Shown here one piece after another: positions 36,139 through 46,235 of a stretch of DNA of 59,978 nucleotides. Source of the stretch: Lautropia sp. (GTDB lineage: Bacteria > Pseudomonadota > Gammaproteobacteria > Burkholderiales > Burkholderiaceae_E); the NCBI GenBank assembly GCA_030523825.1, contig JAUNHU010000004.1, forward strand, positions 1,784 through 61,761, written 5' to 3'. Within the stretch, counting starts at the first letter, position 1, and every line of letters starts with the position of its first letter. The position numbers and the translations under genes are program-made. The notes under the pieces are model-generated. The model had not been told where the DNA came from, searched no databases, and was given only the letters and a program-made list of their open reading frames with translations.

Positions 36139-36747
36139 TTGGAACACGCAGTCAGCCAACCGGACAACGAAGCCCCTCTCACTGAAGCCACCACCGAAGC
36201 CTCCTTCACAGAAGCCACCCCCACCGAATGGGCCAGACTGCTGGGCGACGAGGTGGCAAGCCTTGGCTTGGGGCGCATCGCCACGGCAGAGTCCTGCACG
36301 GGCGGCCTCATTGCCGCTGCCTTCACCGATACCCCGGGTTCCAGCGCCTGGTTCAGCCGCGGTTACGTCACCTATGCCAACGAGGCCAAGGTGGAAATGC
36401 TGGGCGTTTCCGCCGACAGCCTGCGCGAGCAAGGCGCCGTCAGCGAAACGGTGGTGGCACAGATGGCCGAGGGTACCCTGCGCGCCTCGGACGTGTTTCT
36501 CGGCATGGCCGTCAGCGGTATCGCTGGCCCCGATGGCGGTTTGCCCGGCAAACCCGTGGGCACGGTCTGCTTCGGCTGGGCCATCCGCTGGCCGATGCAA
36601 GCTGATGGTGCGCCGCTGGTGCGCACCGAAACCCGGCATTTCGAGGGAGATCGCGCCAGTGTCCGCCAGCAGACCGCCGTTCACGCCTTGCGTGGTGCGC
36701 TGCGGCTCATTCAGGTCATGCAGGCCGATCAGCCGCCGGCGTGCTGA
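36139..36747 (+). CDS. pncC: CinA C-terminal domain / nicotinamide-nucleotide amidohydrolase
   Basis: A 202-residue CinA-family protein without the N-terminal CinA domain. IATAESCTGGLIAAAFTDTP holds the catalytic Ser, and AVSGIAGPDGGLPGKPVGTV follows. Such proteins deamidate NMN to NaMN. The start is a TTG at 36139, supported by ACGGAG 8 nt upstream and the absence of another suitable start. Residues 12-30 are a small Thr/Glu/Ala repeat (TEAT-like units) before the domain, probably disordered. Confidence 0.88.
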   Translation: MEHAVSQPDNEAPLTEATTEASFTEATPTEWARLLGDEVASLGLGRIATAESCTGGLIAAAFTDTPGSSAWFSRGYVTYANEAKVEMLGVSADSLREQGAVSETVVAQMAEGTLRASDVFLGMAVSGIAGPDGGLPGKPVGTVCFGWAIRWPMQADGAPLVRTETRHFEGDRASVRQQTAVHALRGALRLIQVMQADQPPAC

Positions 36748-37120
36748 ATCCGCGAGGCCTCCTGCGCGCCACGCGGGGAGGCATCATGCCGGCATCTGGC
36801 ATTCGGGTCCTGCTGCAGCACCAGCTCTGGCTCCGGCTTTGGAATCTGGCATCAGACTCCTGCTGGAGCTGCTGCTTCAGCTCCTGCTCCAGCATCCCGT
36901 ATCTCGCATCCGGCTGCAGTTTGTCGTTTCTCAATACGTCATGCCTCTCAAGGCCGAGGCACATGGCAGGAAGCAATTGGCTGGTGACAGAGGCGGTGAA
37001 CCTTGCAGGCTGGCTGACATGAAAACCACGCCGAATCAATCATCCGTCCGGCCGTTTTGGCCGGGGCGCGGGGGCTTCGATCAGTCGACTGGCCTCGGCC
37101 ATGTAACCGAATCCACATAG

Positions 37121-37136
37121 CTGGTTGTATATACAG
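37121..37136 (+). promoter_or_regulatory. LexA (SOS) box of recA
   Basis: CTGG-TTGTATAT-ACAG differs from the CTGT-N8-ACAG consensus by one base. It overlaps the -35 element of the promoter at 37125-37153, the usual place for LexA repression of recA. Confidence 0.8.
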
Positions 37137-37153
37137 TATTTTGGTGCCATAAT
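37125..37153 (+). promoter_or_regulatory. Sigma-70 promoter of recA
   Basis: TTGTAT (37125-37130), 17-bp spacer and CATAAT (37148-37153). Transcription would begin around 37160, giving a short leader of about 40 nt. Confidence 0.75.
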
Positions 37154-37197
37154 CCGCCCCATCGACATTACCTCTTTCTCCCCACAGGACAATCGTT

Positions 37198-38331
<1,134 letters not shown>

Positions 38332-38358
38332 CTTCGGTAGCACCTGACCTGAAACAGG

Positions 38359-38388
38359 CAAGGGGGCACCAGTGGAGTGTGCCCCTTG
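38359..38388 (+). terminator. Hairpin between recA and recX
   Basis: GGGGCAC (38363-38369) pairs with GTGCCCC (38379-38385) and can be extended by AA/TT. The 3' side has only TTGTCGTTG. It may attenuate read-through from recA to recX, as known in E. coli. Confidence 0.5.
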
Positions 38389-38531
38389 TCGTTGCCGGTT
38401 GCCGCCGCTCGCCAGTCGCCGGTCGTGCGGCATGGTGAGGTCGCCGCTGCCTGACGTACAGGCGTGCGTGCCGGGCCGCGCAGACCAACATGGCTCAGAT
38501 CGTCTGAATCTTCAGAGAAAACGAACTTGCG

Positions 38532-39272
38532 ATGCATGACGGATACGACAACCTCAACGATCTGCTCGCGCAGGAGCAGCGTCCGGAGGCGCAACGCAAG
38601 GCACTGAAGCAGCGTGCCATTGCGCTGCTGGCCCGGCGGGATCACAGCCGGGCCGAACTGGCGCGCAAGCTGCTGGCGGGCCCGCCGCCGTTGCGCCGCC
38701 GCCGCAACCCGGCGATGCAAGGGCAGGGGGGGCGGCGTCGTTCATCGTCAGAAGGGGCCGATGCCCCCACTTCCACCGTCCATGCCTCACCAGACGATGA
38801 TGTCTCGCCAGCAAGGCATTCGTCGTTGCGTGCTGATGGGGTTTCCTCCCTGATTCCGCGTGCAGACGACGATCATCGGGCGGCGCAGCATCGGCCCAGC
38901 GCTGAACTGGTCGAGTCAGTCCTCGATGAGCTGGTATCGCTGAAGTTCCTGTCGGACGAGCGCATGGCCGAATCGCTGGTCAGAAGTGCGTCCGCGCGTT
39001 TCGGTTCGGCGCGGCTTGCGCAGGACATGCAGCGCAAGGGGCTGGCCGAGGGCCTGGTGGCCGAGGTGCTGGCCCCGCTGGCCGACACCGAGCAGGAGCG
39101 GGCGCAGGAGATCTGGAATCGCCGTTTTGGTAAGGCACCTGTCGACATGAAGGAGCGTGCCCGTCAGTATCGTTTCCTGATGAGCCGTGGATTTTCTGCG
39201 CGGGTGGTGTCTGCCGTCGTGCCCCGTGTCACGGGTGGCGCTCAAACCGATGACGACGAATTTCCCGACTGA
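38532..39272 (+). CDS. recX: Regulatory protein RecX with a long insertion
   Basis: A 246-residue inhibitor/modulator of RecA filaments. The first three-helix repeat (QRAIALLARRDHSRAELARKL) is followed by an unusual polar insert of about 65 residues (roughly 52-118, Arg/Ser/Asp-rich, with GQGGRRRSSSEGADAPTST). The remaining repeats then continue (VLDELVSLKFLSDERMAESL, LAQDMQRKGL, FGKAPVDMKERARQYRFLMSRGF). Usual RecX proteins are 150-170 residues, so the insert explains the length. Position after recA supports the call. Confidence 0.88.
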   Translation: MHDGYDNLNDLLAQEQRPEAQRKALKQRAIALLARRDHSRAELARKLLAGPPPLRRRRNPAMQGQGGRRRSSSEGADAPTSTVHASPDDDVSPARHSSLRADGVSSLIPRADDDHRAAQHRPSAELVESVLDELVSLKFLSDERMAESLVRSASARFGSARLAQDMQRKGLAEGLVAEVLAPLADTEQERAQEIWNRRFGKAPVDMKERARQYRFLMSRGFSARVVSAVVPRVTGGAQTDDDEFPD

Positions 39273-39655
39273 CCGTCATGGCGGTCATCGTCGCGCCGAA
39301 TCGGAGATCATCTCCTGCCGATTGCAGGGCTACCCCACCGGGGAATCGCGTCTCCTGCAATCAAGGAGGCTGGCATGGCGGGGCCTCGAATCGTGGGCAC
39401 ACAGGGATCTGGACGTGCCGGGGATCGCGGGCATCCCGCCCATCCCGGCAAATCGGTGGCGCATCGGCACGGGAAATCATGGTGCCCCTGAAAATCAGCG
39501 TTACCGGGTAATCCCGATCGGGGCGCTTTCGATCAGGGATAACCCCGATCGGATTGGCTGCACACCGGGGCGCAAAAGGGCGCTATGCTGCCGGATTGGC
39601 GCAGTCGCTGTGATAGCATGGGCCAGGCAAAAAATGTGACCCAACCGAGATCTCC
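39273..39655. other. Intergenic stretch upstream of sucC
   Basis: 383 bp with no gene. It contains an inverted repeat (39320-39362). The sucC promoter should lie after 39520, but no good hexamer pair was found. Confidence 0.5.
39320..39362. repeat. 9-bp inverted repeat downstream of recX
   Basis: GATTGCAGG (39320-39328) pairs with CCTGCAATC (39354-39362) over 25 nt that themselves contain CCCC and GGGG blocks able to pair. It is a candidate structured 3' end or a regulator site. Confidence 0.45.
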
Positions 39656-40822
39656 ATGAAAATCCACGAGTATCAAGGCAAAGAAATCCTGAAGCGTTAT
39701 GGTGTGCCGGTGCCACGGGGCATCCCCTGCTTCAGCGTCGAAGAAGCCGTCAAGGCGGCTGAGCAACTGGGCGGTCCGGTCTGGGTCGTCAAGGCACAGA
39801 TTCATGCAGGTGGCCGCGGCAAGGGCGGTGGCGTCAAGGTCGCCAAGTCGATCGCCGAAGTGCGCCAGTATTCCGATGCCATCATGGGCATGCAGCTGGT
39901 CACGCACCAGACCGGCCCCGAAGGCCAGAAAGTGCGTCGCCTGCTCATCGAGGAAGGCGCCGACATCAAGAAGGAACTCTATGTCGGCATCGTCATCGAC
40001 CGCCAGTCGCAGAAGATCTGCGTGATGGCCTCCAGCGAAGGCGGCATGGACATTGAGGAAGTGGCCGCCGAAACGCCCGAGAAGATCCACAAGGTCTTCT
40101 GCGATCCGGCTGCCGGCCTCACCGATGCCGAAGCCGATGAGCTGGCCACCAAGATCGGCATTCCCGCCGCCAGCCTGCCCAAGGCTCGTGTCGCCCTGCA
40201 GGGTCTCTACAAGGCGTTCTACGAGACCGACGCCTCGCTGGCCGAGATCAATCCGCTGATCCTCACCGGCTCGGGCGATGTCATCGCGCTGGATGCCAAG
40301 CTCAATTTCGACTCCAACGCGCTGTTCCGCCATGCCGACATCGTCGAGATGCGCGATCTGGACGAAGAAGATCCGGCCGAAGTCGAAGCCTCGAAGTTCG
40401 ATCTGGCCTACATCCAGCTCGACGGCACCATCGGCTGCCTGGTCAACGGCGCCGGTCTGGCAATGGCCACGATGGACACCATCAAGCTCTTTGGTGGTTC
40501 GCCGGCAAACTTCCTCGACGTGGGCGGCGGCGCCACCACCGAGAAAGTCACCGAAGCCTTCAAGCTGATGCTGAAGAACAAGGAAGTGAAGGCCATCCTG
40601 GTCAACATCTTCGGCGGCATCATGCGTTGCGACACCATCGCCGCAGGCGTCATCGCTGCCAGCAAGGCCGTCAACTTGGGTGTGCCGCTGGTCGTGCGCA
40701 TGAAGGGCACCAACGAAGATCTCGGCAAACAGATGCTGGCTGAGTCCGGCCTGCCGATCATCTCCGCCGATTCGATGGCCGATGCTGCCCGCCTGGTGGT
40801 TGGCGCGGCAGAAAGCAAGTAA
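39656..40822 (+). CDS. sucC: Succinyl-CoA synthetase beta subunit (ADP-forming)
   Basis: A 388-residue ATP-grasp subunit of the TCA-cycle enzyme that makes ATP from succinyl-Co[70 protein letters not shown] and [16 protein letters not shown] are the expected blocks. It is in operon with sucD (33-bp gap). Confidence 0.97.
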   Translation: MKIHEYQGKEILKRYGVPVPRGIPCFSVEEAVKAAEQLGGPVWVVKAQIHAGGRGKGGGVKVAKSIAEVRQYSDAIMGMQLVTHQTGPEGQKVRRLLIEEGADIKKELYVGIVIDRQSQKICVMASSEGGMDIEEVAAETPEKIHKVFCDPAAGLTDAEADELATKIGIPAASLPKARVALQGLYKAFYETDASLAEINPLILTGSGDVIALDAKLNFDSNALFRHADIVEMRDLDEEDPAEVEASKFDLAYIQLDGTIGCLVNGAGLAMATMDTIKLFGGSPANFLDVGGGATTEKVTEAFKLMLKNKEVKAILVNIFGGIMRCDTIAAGVIAASKAVNLGVPLVVRMKGTNEDLGKQMLAESGLPIISADSMADAARLVVGAAESK

Positions 40823-40855
40823 ACAACGCCCTGAAAAATTCGAGGACCAATCGTC

Positions 40856-41737
40856 ATGTCGATCCTGATCAACAAGGACACCAAAGTCATCACCCAGGGC
40901 ATTACCGGTAAAACCGGCCAGTTCCACACGCGCATGTGCCGGGACTATGCCAATGGCAAGAACTGCTTCGTCGCGGGCGTCAATCCCAAGCGCGCCGGCG
41001 AAGATTTCGAAGGCATTCCCATCTACGCCTCGGTGAAGGACGCCAAGGCCGAGACGGGTGCCACCGTTTCCGTCATCTACGTGCCGCCCGCAGGCGCTGC
41101 CGATGCCATCTGGGAGGCTGTCGAAGCCGAACTGGATCTGGTCATCTGCATCACCGAAGGCATTCCCGTGCGTGACATGCTGGTCGTGCGCGACCGCATG
41201 CGCAAGGCCAACAGCAAGACCCTGCTGCTCGGCCCCAACTGCCCCGGCCTCATCACCCCCGATGAGATCAAGATCGGTATCATGCCCGGTCACATCCATC
41301 GCAAGGGCCGCGTCGGCATCGTCTCCCGCTCGGGCACGCTCACCTATGAAGCCGTTGCTCAGGTCTCGGTGCTCGGCCTCGGCCAGTCGTCGGCAGTCGG
41401 TATCGGTGGCGACCCCATCAACGGCCTCAAGCACATCGACGTGCTGAAGATGTTCAACGACGATCCCGACACCGATGCCGTCATCATGATCGGCGAGATC
41501 GGCGGTCCCGACGAAGTGAACGCCGCTCTCTGGGCCAAGGACAACATGAAGAAGCCCGTCGTCGGCTTCATCGCTGGTGTCACCGCGCCCCCGGGCAAGC
41601 GCATGGGCCACGCCGGTGCGCTCATCTCCGGCGGTGCCGATACCGCCGAGGCCAAGCTGGAAGTGATGGAAGCCTGCGGCATCCGCACCACCAAAGACCC
41701 GTCCGAGATGGGCAGCCTGCTGAAATCCGTGCTCTGA
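40856..41737 (+). CDS. sucD: Succinyl-CoA synthetase alpha subunit
   Basis: A 293-residue subunit that binds CoA and carries the phosphohistidine. QGITGKTGQFHTRMC, AGVNPKRAGEDFEGIPIYAS, LLGPNCPGLITPDEIKIGIMPG and the active-site GHAGALISGGADTAEAK are present. It is the last gene of the sucCD operon, followed by a terminator about 150 bp downstream. Confidence 0.97.
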   Translation: MSILINKDTKVITQGITGKTGQFHTRMCRDYANGKNCFVAGVNPKRAGEDFEGIPIYASVKDAKAETGATVSVIYVPPAGAADAIWEAVEAELDLVICITEGIPVRDMLVVRDRMRKANSKTLLLGPNCPGLITPDEIKIGIMPGHIHRKGRVGIVSRSGTLTYEAVAQVSVLGLGQSSAVGIGGDPINGLKHIDVLKMFNDDPDTDAVIMIGEIGGPDEVNAALWAKDNMKKPVVGFIAGVTAPPGKRMGHAGALISGGADTAEAKLEVMEACGIRTTKDPSEMGSLLKSVL

Positions 41738-42355
41738 TCCCGTCGCAGGTGGCAGGCTCCGGCTCATCCCGTTGGCCAGCCTGCCCGATCTGCCGACATG
41801 TGACAGTTATCGGGTCCCGGTTTTGGGGGGCAAGTCTGCACGCCACGGCAGCAGAACATCCCTCAGCCTGATCCAGGTTGTACCACCACCGCCATGTTGC
41901 CAGCCGCGCAACATGGCGGTTTTCTTTTGCCGGCACAAATCCGATCCGCCTGACCTGGGTCTGCTTGCACGGCCCTGACGAATGAATAGGCGGCCGCCAG
42001 GCATGGCGGTGCAAGGCTCTGCCATGTCGGTCGCCCCCGCAACCCGCCCGGCGGGGTGGGAGTCAGCCGAACTCTGGCCGCGCCAATGCCCGCCGGAATC
42101 ACGCCCTGCAGTATCGGGCGCACGACAGAAAGCGCCCTGGCCCCAAGGCAGTCTTGCCGCCTGATCCCCCGTGTCAGCCGCTGGTGGATGGCACCATTCC
42201 GGCTTTGGAGACTGCCCGCTAGAGTGTTCGGCGCGTGTGCGGATGCTCCGGACGTGTCCCGTCCTGTTCGTGCCGCTCGCGCTGGAGTCGAGATGATCGG
42301 GGGCGTGCAGGATCTCATGAGCAGCCACGCCCTGCCTATCGGGGAAGGGTGAACG
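41738..42355. other. Long gap between sucD and the FHA gene
   Basis: 618 bp. The strong terminator at 41889-41928 closes sucCD. The remaining ~430 bp up to the FHA gene hold several overlapping open frames on both strands, none with homology or ribosome-binding sites. The promoter of the FHA-cyclase operon must be here. Confidence 0.55.
41889..41928 (+). terminator. Strong terminator of sucCD
   Basis: A perfect 12-bp stem, CCGCCATGTTGC (41889-41900) with GCAACATGGCGG (41908-41919), is followed by TTTTCTTTT. Confidence 0.9.
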
Positions 42356-43333
42356 ATGAGCGCTGGCCAACAGGATTCAGCAGACAAGGGACTGGGCCAG
42401 TTGACGCTCGTGGCGGCGCATTGTCCGCTGCGCACCTACCTGCTCACCCAGCCCACCACCACCATCGGCCGGCGTGCCTCCAATCTGCTGGTGCTCGATG
42501 ATCTGACGGTGTCGGGCGAGCATGCCATGCTGCTGGTGACGGAAACTGACGCCATCATTCAGGATCTCGACAGCCGCAACGGTACCCTGCTCAACGGCAA
42601 GCCCGTAGCCCGTGCGTTGATCCATGATGGTGACTGCATTGATATCGGCGTCTACCGTCTCATCTACCACCGGCAAGTGCAGGTCGACGATCCCCTGTCC
42701 CTGCGTTCCGCGGATGCCGATGCTGCACGCACATTCCCACCGGTGGACGGTGGGCGAGGGCGTTCGACATCATGGCCGAATCCGGAAGTCCGCCATCCGG
42801 TCGATCCGGCCAAGTTTCCCCCCTTGCGCTGGCTGAACACCGACGGTGCGACTGCCGGCACAGGCTTTTCCGTGCCATCTTCCCACGGTCATTTCACGCC
42901 CTGGATGTCGCCTGGCGCCGTGGGCGAGGGCGCATCATCCGCCGGGTTCATCGACGGTTTTCAGCGGGCGCCACGGCTGCCGCCTCGTCCGCTCTCGCCG
43001 GTAGCGCCGGCGGCGGGGCCGCAGCGCATCCCCCTCAACCAGCCCGAAGACTTTCACGGGGTGTCGCTGCGTTTTCTGGGTGGGCATGATGCCGGGCGCC
43101 TGTTGCTCGTCGATCGCCCCATCGTCAGCGTGCGCAATGGCAGCGGGCAGGTGGCGGTCGTCACCCGTCGTGCCGATGGCTTCTTCCTGACCCATGTCGA
43201 AGGGCACGCCTATCCGCTCGTCAACGGCGAATCCATCGGCCTGGGGGCGCACCCCCTGCGCAACCATGACCTGATCGAACTCAGCGGCACCATCATCCAG
43301 TTCTGTCAGGCCCCGCCGGAGCGTCCTTCGTGA
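42356..43333 (+). CDS. FHA domain protein, upstream partner of the adenylate cyclase
   Basis: A 325-residue cytoplasmic protein. Residues ~20-105 form an FHA domain, with the phosphothreonine-binding GRRASNLLVLDDLTVSGEHA and DLDSRNGTLLNGK. A Pro/Gly/Ser-rich linker (about 120-230) follows. A second, degenerate FHA-like fold at about 235-318 (LRFLGGHDAGRLLLVDRPIV, NGESIGLGAHPLRNHDLIEL) lacks the Arg/Ser-His core. FHA domains bind phosphothreonine peptides, implying input from a Ser/Thr kinase encoded elsewhere. The stop overlaps the cyclase start as GTGA (43330-43333), so the two are coupled. Confidence 0.87.
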   Translation: MSAGQQDSADKGLGQLTLVAAHCPLRTYLLTQPTTTIGRRASNLLVLDDLTVSGEHAMLLVTETDAIIQDLDSRNGTLLNGKPVARALIHDGDCIDIGVYRLIYHRQVQVDDPLSLRSADADAARTFPPVDGGRGRSTSWPNPEVRHPVDPAKFPPLRWLNTDGATAGTGFSVPSSHGHFTPWMSPGAVGEGASSAGFIDGFQRAPRLPPRPLSPVAPAAGPQRIPLNQPEDFHGVSLRFLGGHDAGRLLLVDRPIVSVRNGSGQVAVVTRRADGFFLTHVEGHAYPLVNGESIGLGAHPLRNHDLIELSGTIIQFCQAPPERPS

Positions 43334-45270
43334 CGCTGCACCTGCTCAAGACGCTCCATTCCTGGCTGCGCTCGTGGCGCCTGTGGGCCACGCTGGCCGG
43401 GCTGGGCATCGTCCTGCTGTCGGTGGCCGTACTGCTCGGGCACCTCGGCGTTCCGGCGGTGCAGACGCTCGACCGCCTGCATCAGGACCAGCGTCTGCGC
43501 TGGCTGCCGGCATCCTTCGAGCCCCGCGTGCTCATTGTCGACATCGACGAAAAGAGTCTCGCCGAGCAGGGGCGCTGGACCTGGCCCCGGCGTACCCTGG
43601 CACGGCTGGTCGAGCGGATCGTCGATGAAGGAGGGGCGAAGGTGCTGGGGTTCGACGTGGTCTTTGCCGAACCCAACCATGTCGATGACGACAATGCCCT
43701 GGTCGATGCAATCCGGGGGCGTCCGGTCGTGCTCGGTTATTACTTCTCGCGGCACGCCGGCGCACATCACATTGGCCGTCTGCCGGGGCCGATCTTTGAA
43801 GGGCGCCTCTTTGCGGGCCACCGTCTGCCACAGTGGGACGGCTTCGGTGCCAACCTGGAGCATTTCAGTGATGCCGCCCGTGCCAGCGGCTTCTACAACG
43901 CCCGCGTCGATGATGACGGTGTCGTGCGCTCGGTCCCGGTCCTCACGCTGTTCGAGGGCCAGATGTACGAATCACTGGCACTGGCCATGCTGCGGGTGCA
44001 TGCCGGCAACCCGCCGGTTCGCATGGATGGCCAGCAACTGACGCTTGACGAGCAGATTCGCCTGACTCTGGCCGAAGACCTCAGCGTCCGCGTTCCCTTT
44101 GCCGGCAATGCCGGGCCGGGTGCCGGGCGTTTCGAGTATGTCTCGGCCACCGATGTCATCAATGGGCGTGTCGACCCCGCCCGCTTCCGGGATCGCATCG
44201 TGCTGGTGGGCGCCTCGGCCCACGGCATCGGCGACCGTCATGCCACACCTGTCAACACCCGTACCCCGGGGGTGGAACTGCATGCCACCGTGATTGCCGG
44301 CGCACTGGACGGCGATATGCCCGGTGAGCCCTGGCACGCCGCTCATGTAATGGCTATCGTCACCCTGTTGCTGGGCTGTCTGTCGGCACTGTGGATGCCC
44401 CGCCTGGGGGCGCCGGGCATTCTCGGTCTCGTCTGTGCGCAACTGCTGCTCCTGCAACTCGGCGATGCCCTGATGTTCAGCGAGCTGGGCTGGATCATGC
44501 CAATGGCAGCAGCCATGCTCGCGGTCGTGCTCATTGCCGTCCTCAATCTGGCCATTGGCTATTTCATCGAGGGCAGGGCGCGACAGGAGGTGGTCGAGCT
44601 GTTCGGCCAGTATGTGTCGCCCAAGCTGGTGCAGCAGATGGCGCGTCGCCCCTCGGCCTATCCCATCGAAAGCCAGAACAAGCGCCTCACCATCCTCTTT
44701 GCCGACATCCGCGGTTTCACGCGGATGGCCGAGTCGATGGACCCGCTGGTGCTGCGTGAATACCTCAACACCTTCCTCACCGAAATGACCGATGTGATCC
44801 TGAATCACCAGGGTACGGTCGACAAATACATGGGTGATGCCATCATGGCATTCTGGGGGGCGCCGGTCGATGACCCCCGGCAGGAAGACAACGCCATCCA
44901 GGCTGCGCTGGCCATGCAGGAGGCCACGGCACGCCTGAGTGCCGGCTTCGTCGCAAGAGGGTGGCCCGAACTGCAGATCGGCATCGGCATCAACTCGGGC
45001 GATGCGCGGGTGGGCGACATGGGCTCGCAGAAACGGCGCACCTACACGGCCATTGGCGATGCGGTAAACCTGGCTGCGCGCCTCGAAGCACTGACCAAGC
45101 GATTCGGTCTGCCGGTGCTCGTCGGAGAAATGACGGCGCGCGCCGTGAAGTCTGTCGAGCTGCGCCCGTTGGGTGAAACCGACGTTCCTGGCCGCACCGA
45201 GCGGGTTCGTGTATTTTGCCCGAAACGCTATGTCAATCGACCGGCGCAGGAGATGACGCCGGTGGTCTAA
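43330..45270 (+). CDS. CHASE2-domain class III adenylate cyclase
   Basis: A 646-residue membrane cyclase. After an N-terminal membrane helix (about 19-41) comes a periplasmic CHASE2 sensor (VLIVDIDEKSLAEQGRWTWP, GAKVLGFDVVFAEPN, RDRIVLVGASAHGIGDRHAT). Three membrane segments follow near 340-415, then a class III catalytic domain. The metal aspartates are Asp459 (FADIRGFT) and Asp503 (DKYMGDAIMAFWG). Lys499 and Thr573 fit ATP rather than GTP selection. Asn580 and Arg584 stabilise the transition state, so it should be active. Its stop and the next ATG overlap as TAATG. Confidence 0.93.
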   Translation: MTLHLLKTLHSWLRSWRLWATLAGLGIVLLSVAVLLGHLGVPAVQTLDRLHQDQRLRWLPASFEPRVLIVDIDEKSLAEQGRWTWPRRTLARLVERIVDEGGAKVLGFDVVFAEPNHVDDDNALVDAIRGRPVVLGYYFSRHAGAHHIGRLPGPIFEGRLFAGHRLPQWDGFGANLEHFSDAARASGFYNARVDDDGVVRSVPVLTLFEGQMYESLALAMLRVHAGNPPVRMDGQQLTLDEQIRLTLAEDLSVRVPFAGNAGPGAGRFEYVSATDVINGRVDPARFRDRIVLVGASAHGIGDRHATPVNTRTPGVELHATVIAGALDGDMPGEPWHAAHVMAIVTLLLGCLSALWMPRLGAPGILGLVCAQLLLLQLGDALMFSELGWIMPMAAAMLAVVLIAVLNLAIGYFIEGRARQEVVELFGQYVSPKLVQQMARRPSAYPIESQNKRLTILFADIRGFTRMAESMDPLVLREYLNTFLTEMTDVILNHQGTVDKYMGDAIMAFWGAPVDDPRQEDNAIQAALAMQEATARLSAGFVARGWPELQIGIGINSGDARVGDMGSQKRRTYTAIGDAVNLAARLEALTKRFGLPVLVGEMTARAVKSVELRPLGETDVPGRTERVRVFCPKRYVNRPAQEMTPVV

Positions 45271-46079
45271 TGCGTGCCATGCGACTCCATATCCTCGGCT
45301 GCAGCGGCGGACTGGGTGGCTCGTCGGCAACGCCGGGCGCAACAGGAACTCGTCCGCAACGCACATCCTCCTTCCTGCTCGACCACGACATCCTCATCGA
45401 TGCCGGCACCGGCGTCGAGGATCTCGACATCGAGGCATTGTCGCAGATCGACCACGTCTTCATCAGCCATTCGCACCTCGATCACATCAGTGCGCTGCCG
45501 CTGATGCTCGACACCGTGGGCAGCATCCGCACGAAGCCCGTCACCGTGCACGCGCTGCCCGAAACCATCGCGGCGCTCAAGGCCCACATCTTCAACTGGA
45601 TCATCTGGCCCGACTTCACCGAGATTCCCCACTACGACCGCCCCTGGATGGTGTTCAACCCGCTGGTGCTGAATGAGCCCGTGCGCATCGGCGAGCGCAG
45701 CATCCGGCCCATTCCGGCCAACCACACCGTGCCTGCCGCCGGCTTTCACATCAGCGGGCCGCAGGGCAGCATCGTCTATTCCGGCGACACCTGGCCCGAC
45801 GAGGAATTCTGGCGCATCGTCAACGGCATTCCCGACCTTCGCTACCTCATCATCGAAACAGCCTTTGCCAACCGGGAATCCGATCTGGCCGTCACGGCCA
45901 AGCATCTCTACCCCATCGAACTGGCCCGGCAGCTCGACAGGATGCGGGTCGATGCCAGGGTGCTCATCACCCACCTCAAGCCCAGTCACCGCGAACTCAT
46001 CACCCGCGAAATCGACGCCTGGGCTGGCCGCTTTTCTCCCGCCATCCTCGAAACCGGCGACATCATCCGTGTCGAATGA
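45270..46079 (+). CDS. Class II 3',5'-cyclic-nucleotide phosphodiesterase (MBL fold)
   Basis: A 269-residue metallo-beta-lactamase-fold enzyme. The metal motif HSHLDHISALPLMLD (His67, His69, Asp71, His72) and the later FNWIIWPDFTEIP are the class II phosphodiesterase (yeast PDE1-like) signature. YSGDTWPDEEFW and LITHLKPSHRELI supply further ligands. It should hydrolyse cAMP, counteracting the cyclase encoded directly upstream. ATG 45270 overlaps the cyclase stop; ATG 45279 is an alternative. Confidence 0.88.
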   Translation: MRAMRLHILGCSGGLGGSSATPGATGTRPQRTSSFLLDHDILIDAGTGVEDLDIEALSQIDHVFISHSHLDHISALPLMLDTVGSIRTKPVTVHALPETIAALKAHIFNWIIWPDFTEIPHYDRPWMVFNPLVLNEPVRIGERSIRPIPANHTVPAAGFHISGPQGSIVYSGDTWPDEEFWRIVNGIPDLRYLIIETAFANRESDLAVTAKHLYPIELARQLDRMRVDARVLITHLKPSHRELITREIDAWAGRFSPAILETGDIIRVE

Positions 46080-46235
46080 GACACCCCGGTGTCGCGCGCG
46101 CTGCTTCGGCCATCCACGGTGGCCGTTCGTCGGCCTCGGCAGACCTGCTCCGGGCAGCCTGATTTAGGCTATGCGCTCCCCGCGCCACGGGCTTGTCACA
46201 ACGGGAACCGGGCGCAGCCACATGGAGCCTTACCG

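Larger units (their letters stand above)
36748..37197. other. Intergenic stretch before recA
   Basis: 450 bp. The right end carries the recA promoter and SOS box. 36790-36900 is rich in CTG/GCT words with short imperfect repeats (agctcctgct-like) that could be decayed coding or satellite DNA. No gene is recognised. Confidence 0.55.

Noticed and set aside
39533..41767. A 744-codon open frame antisense to sucC and sucD
   Set aside because: A shadow of two certain genes in high-GC DNA; the product has no recognisable motifs.
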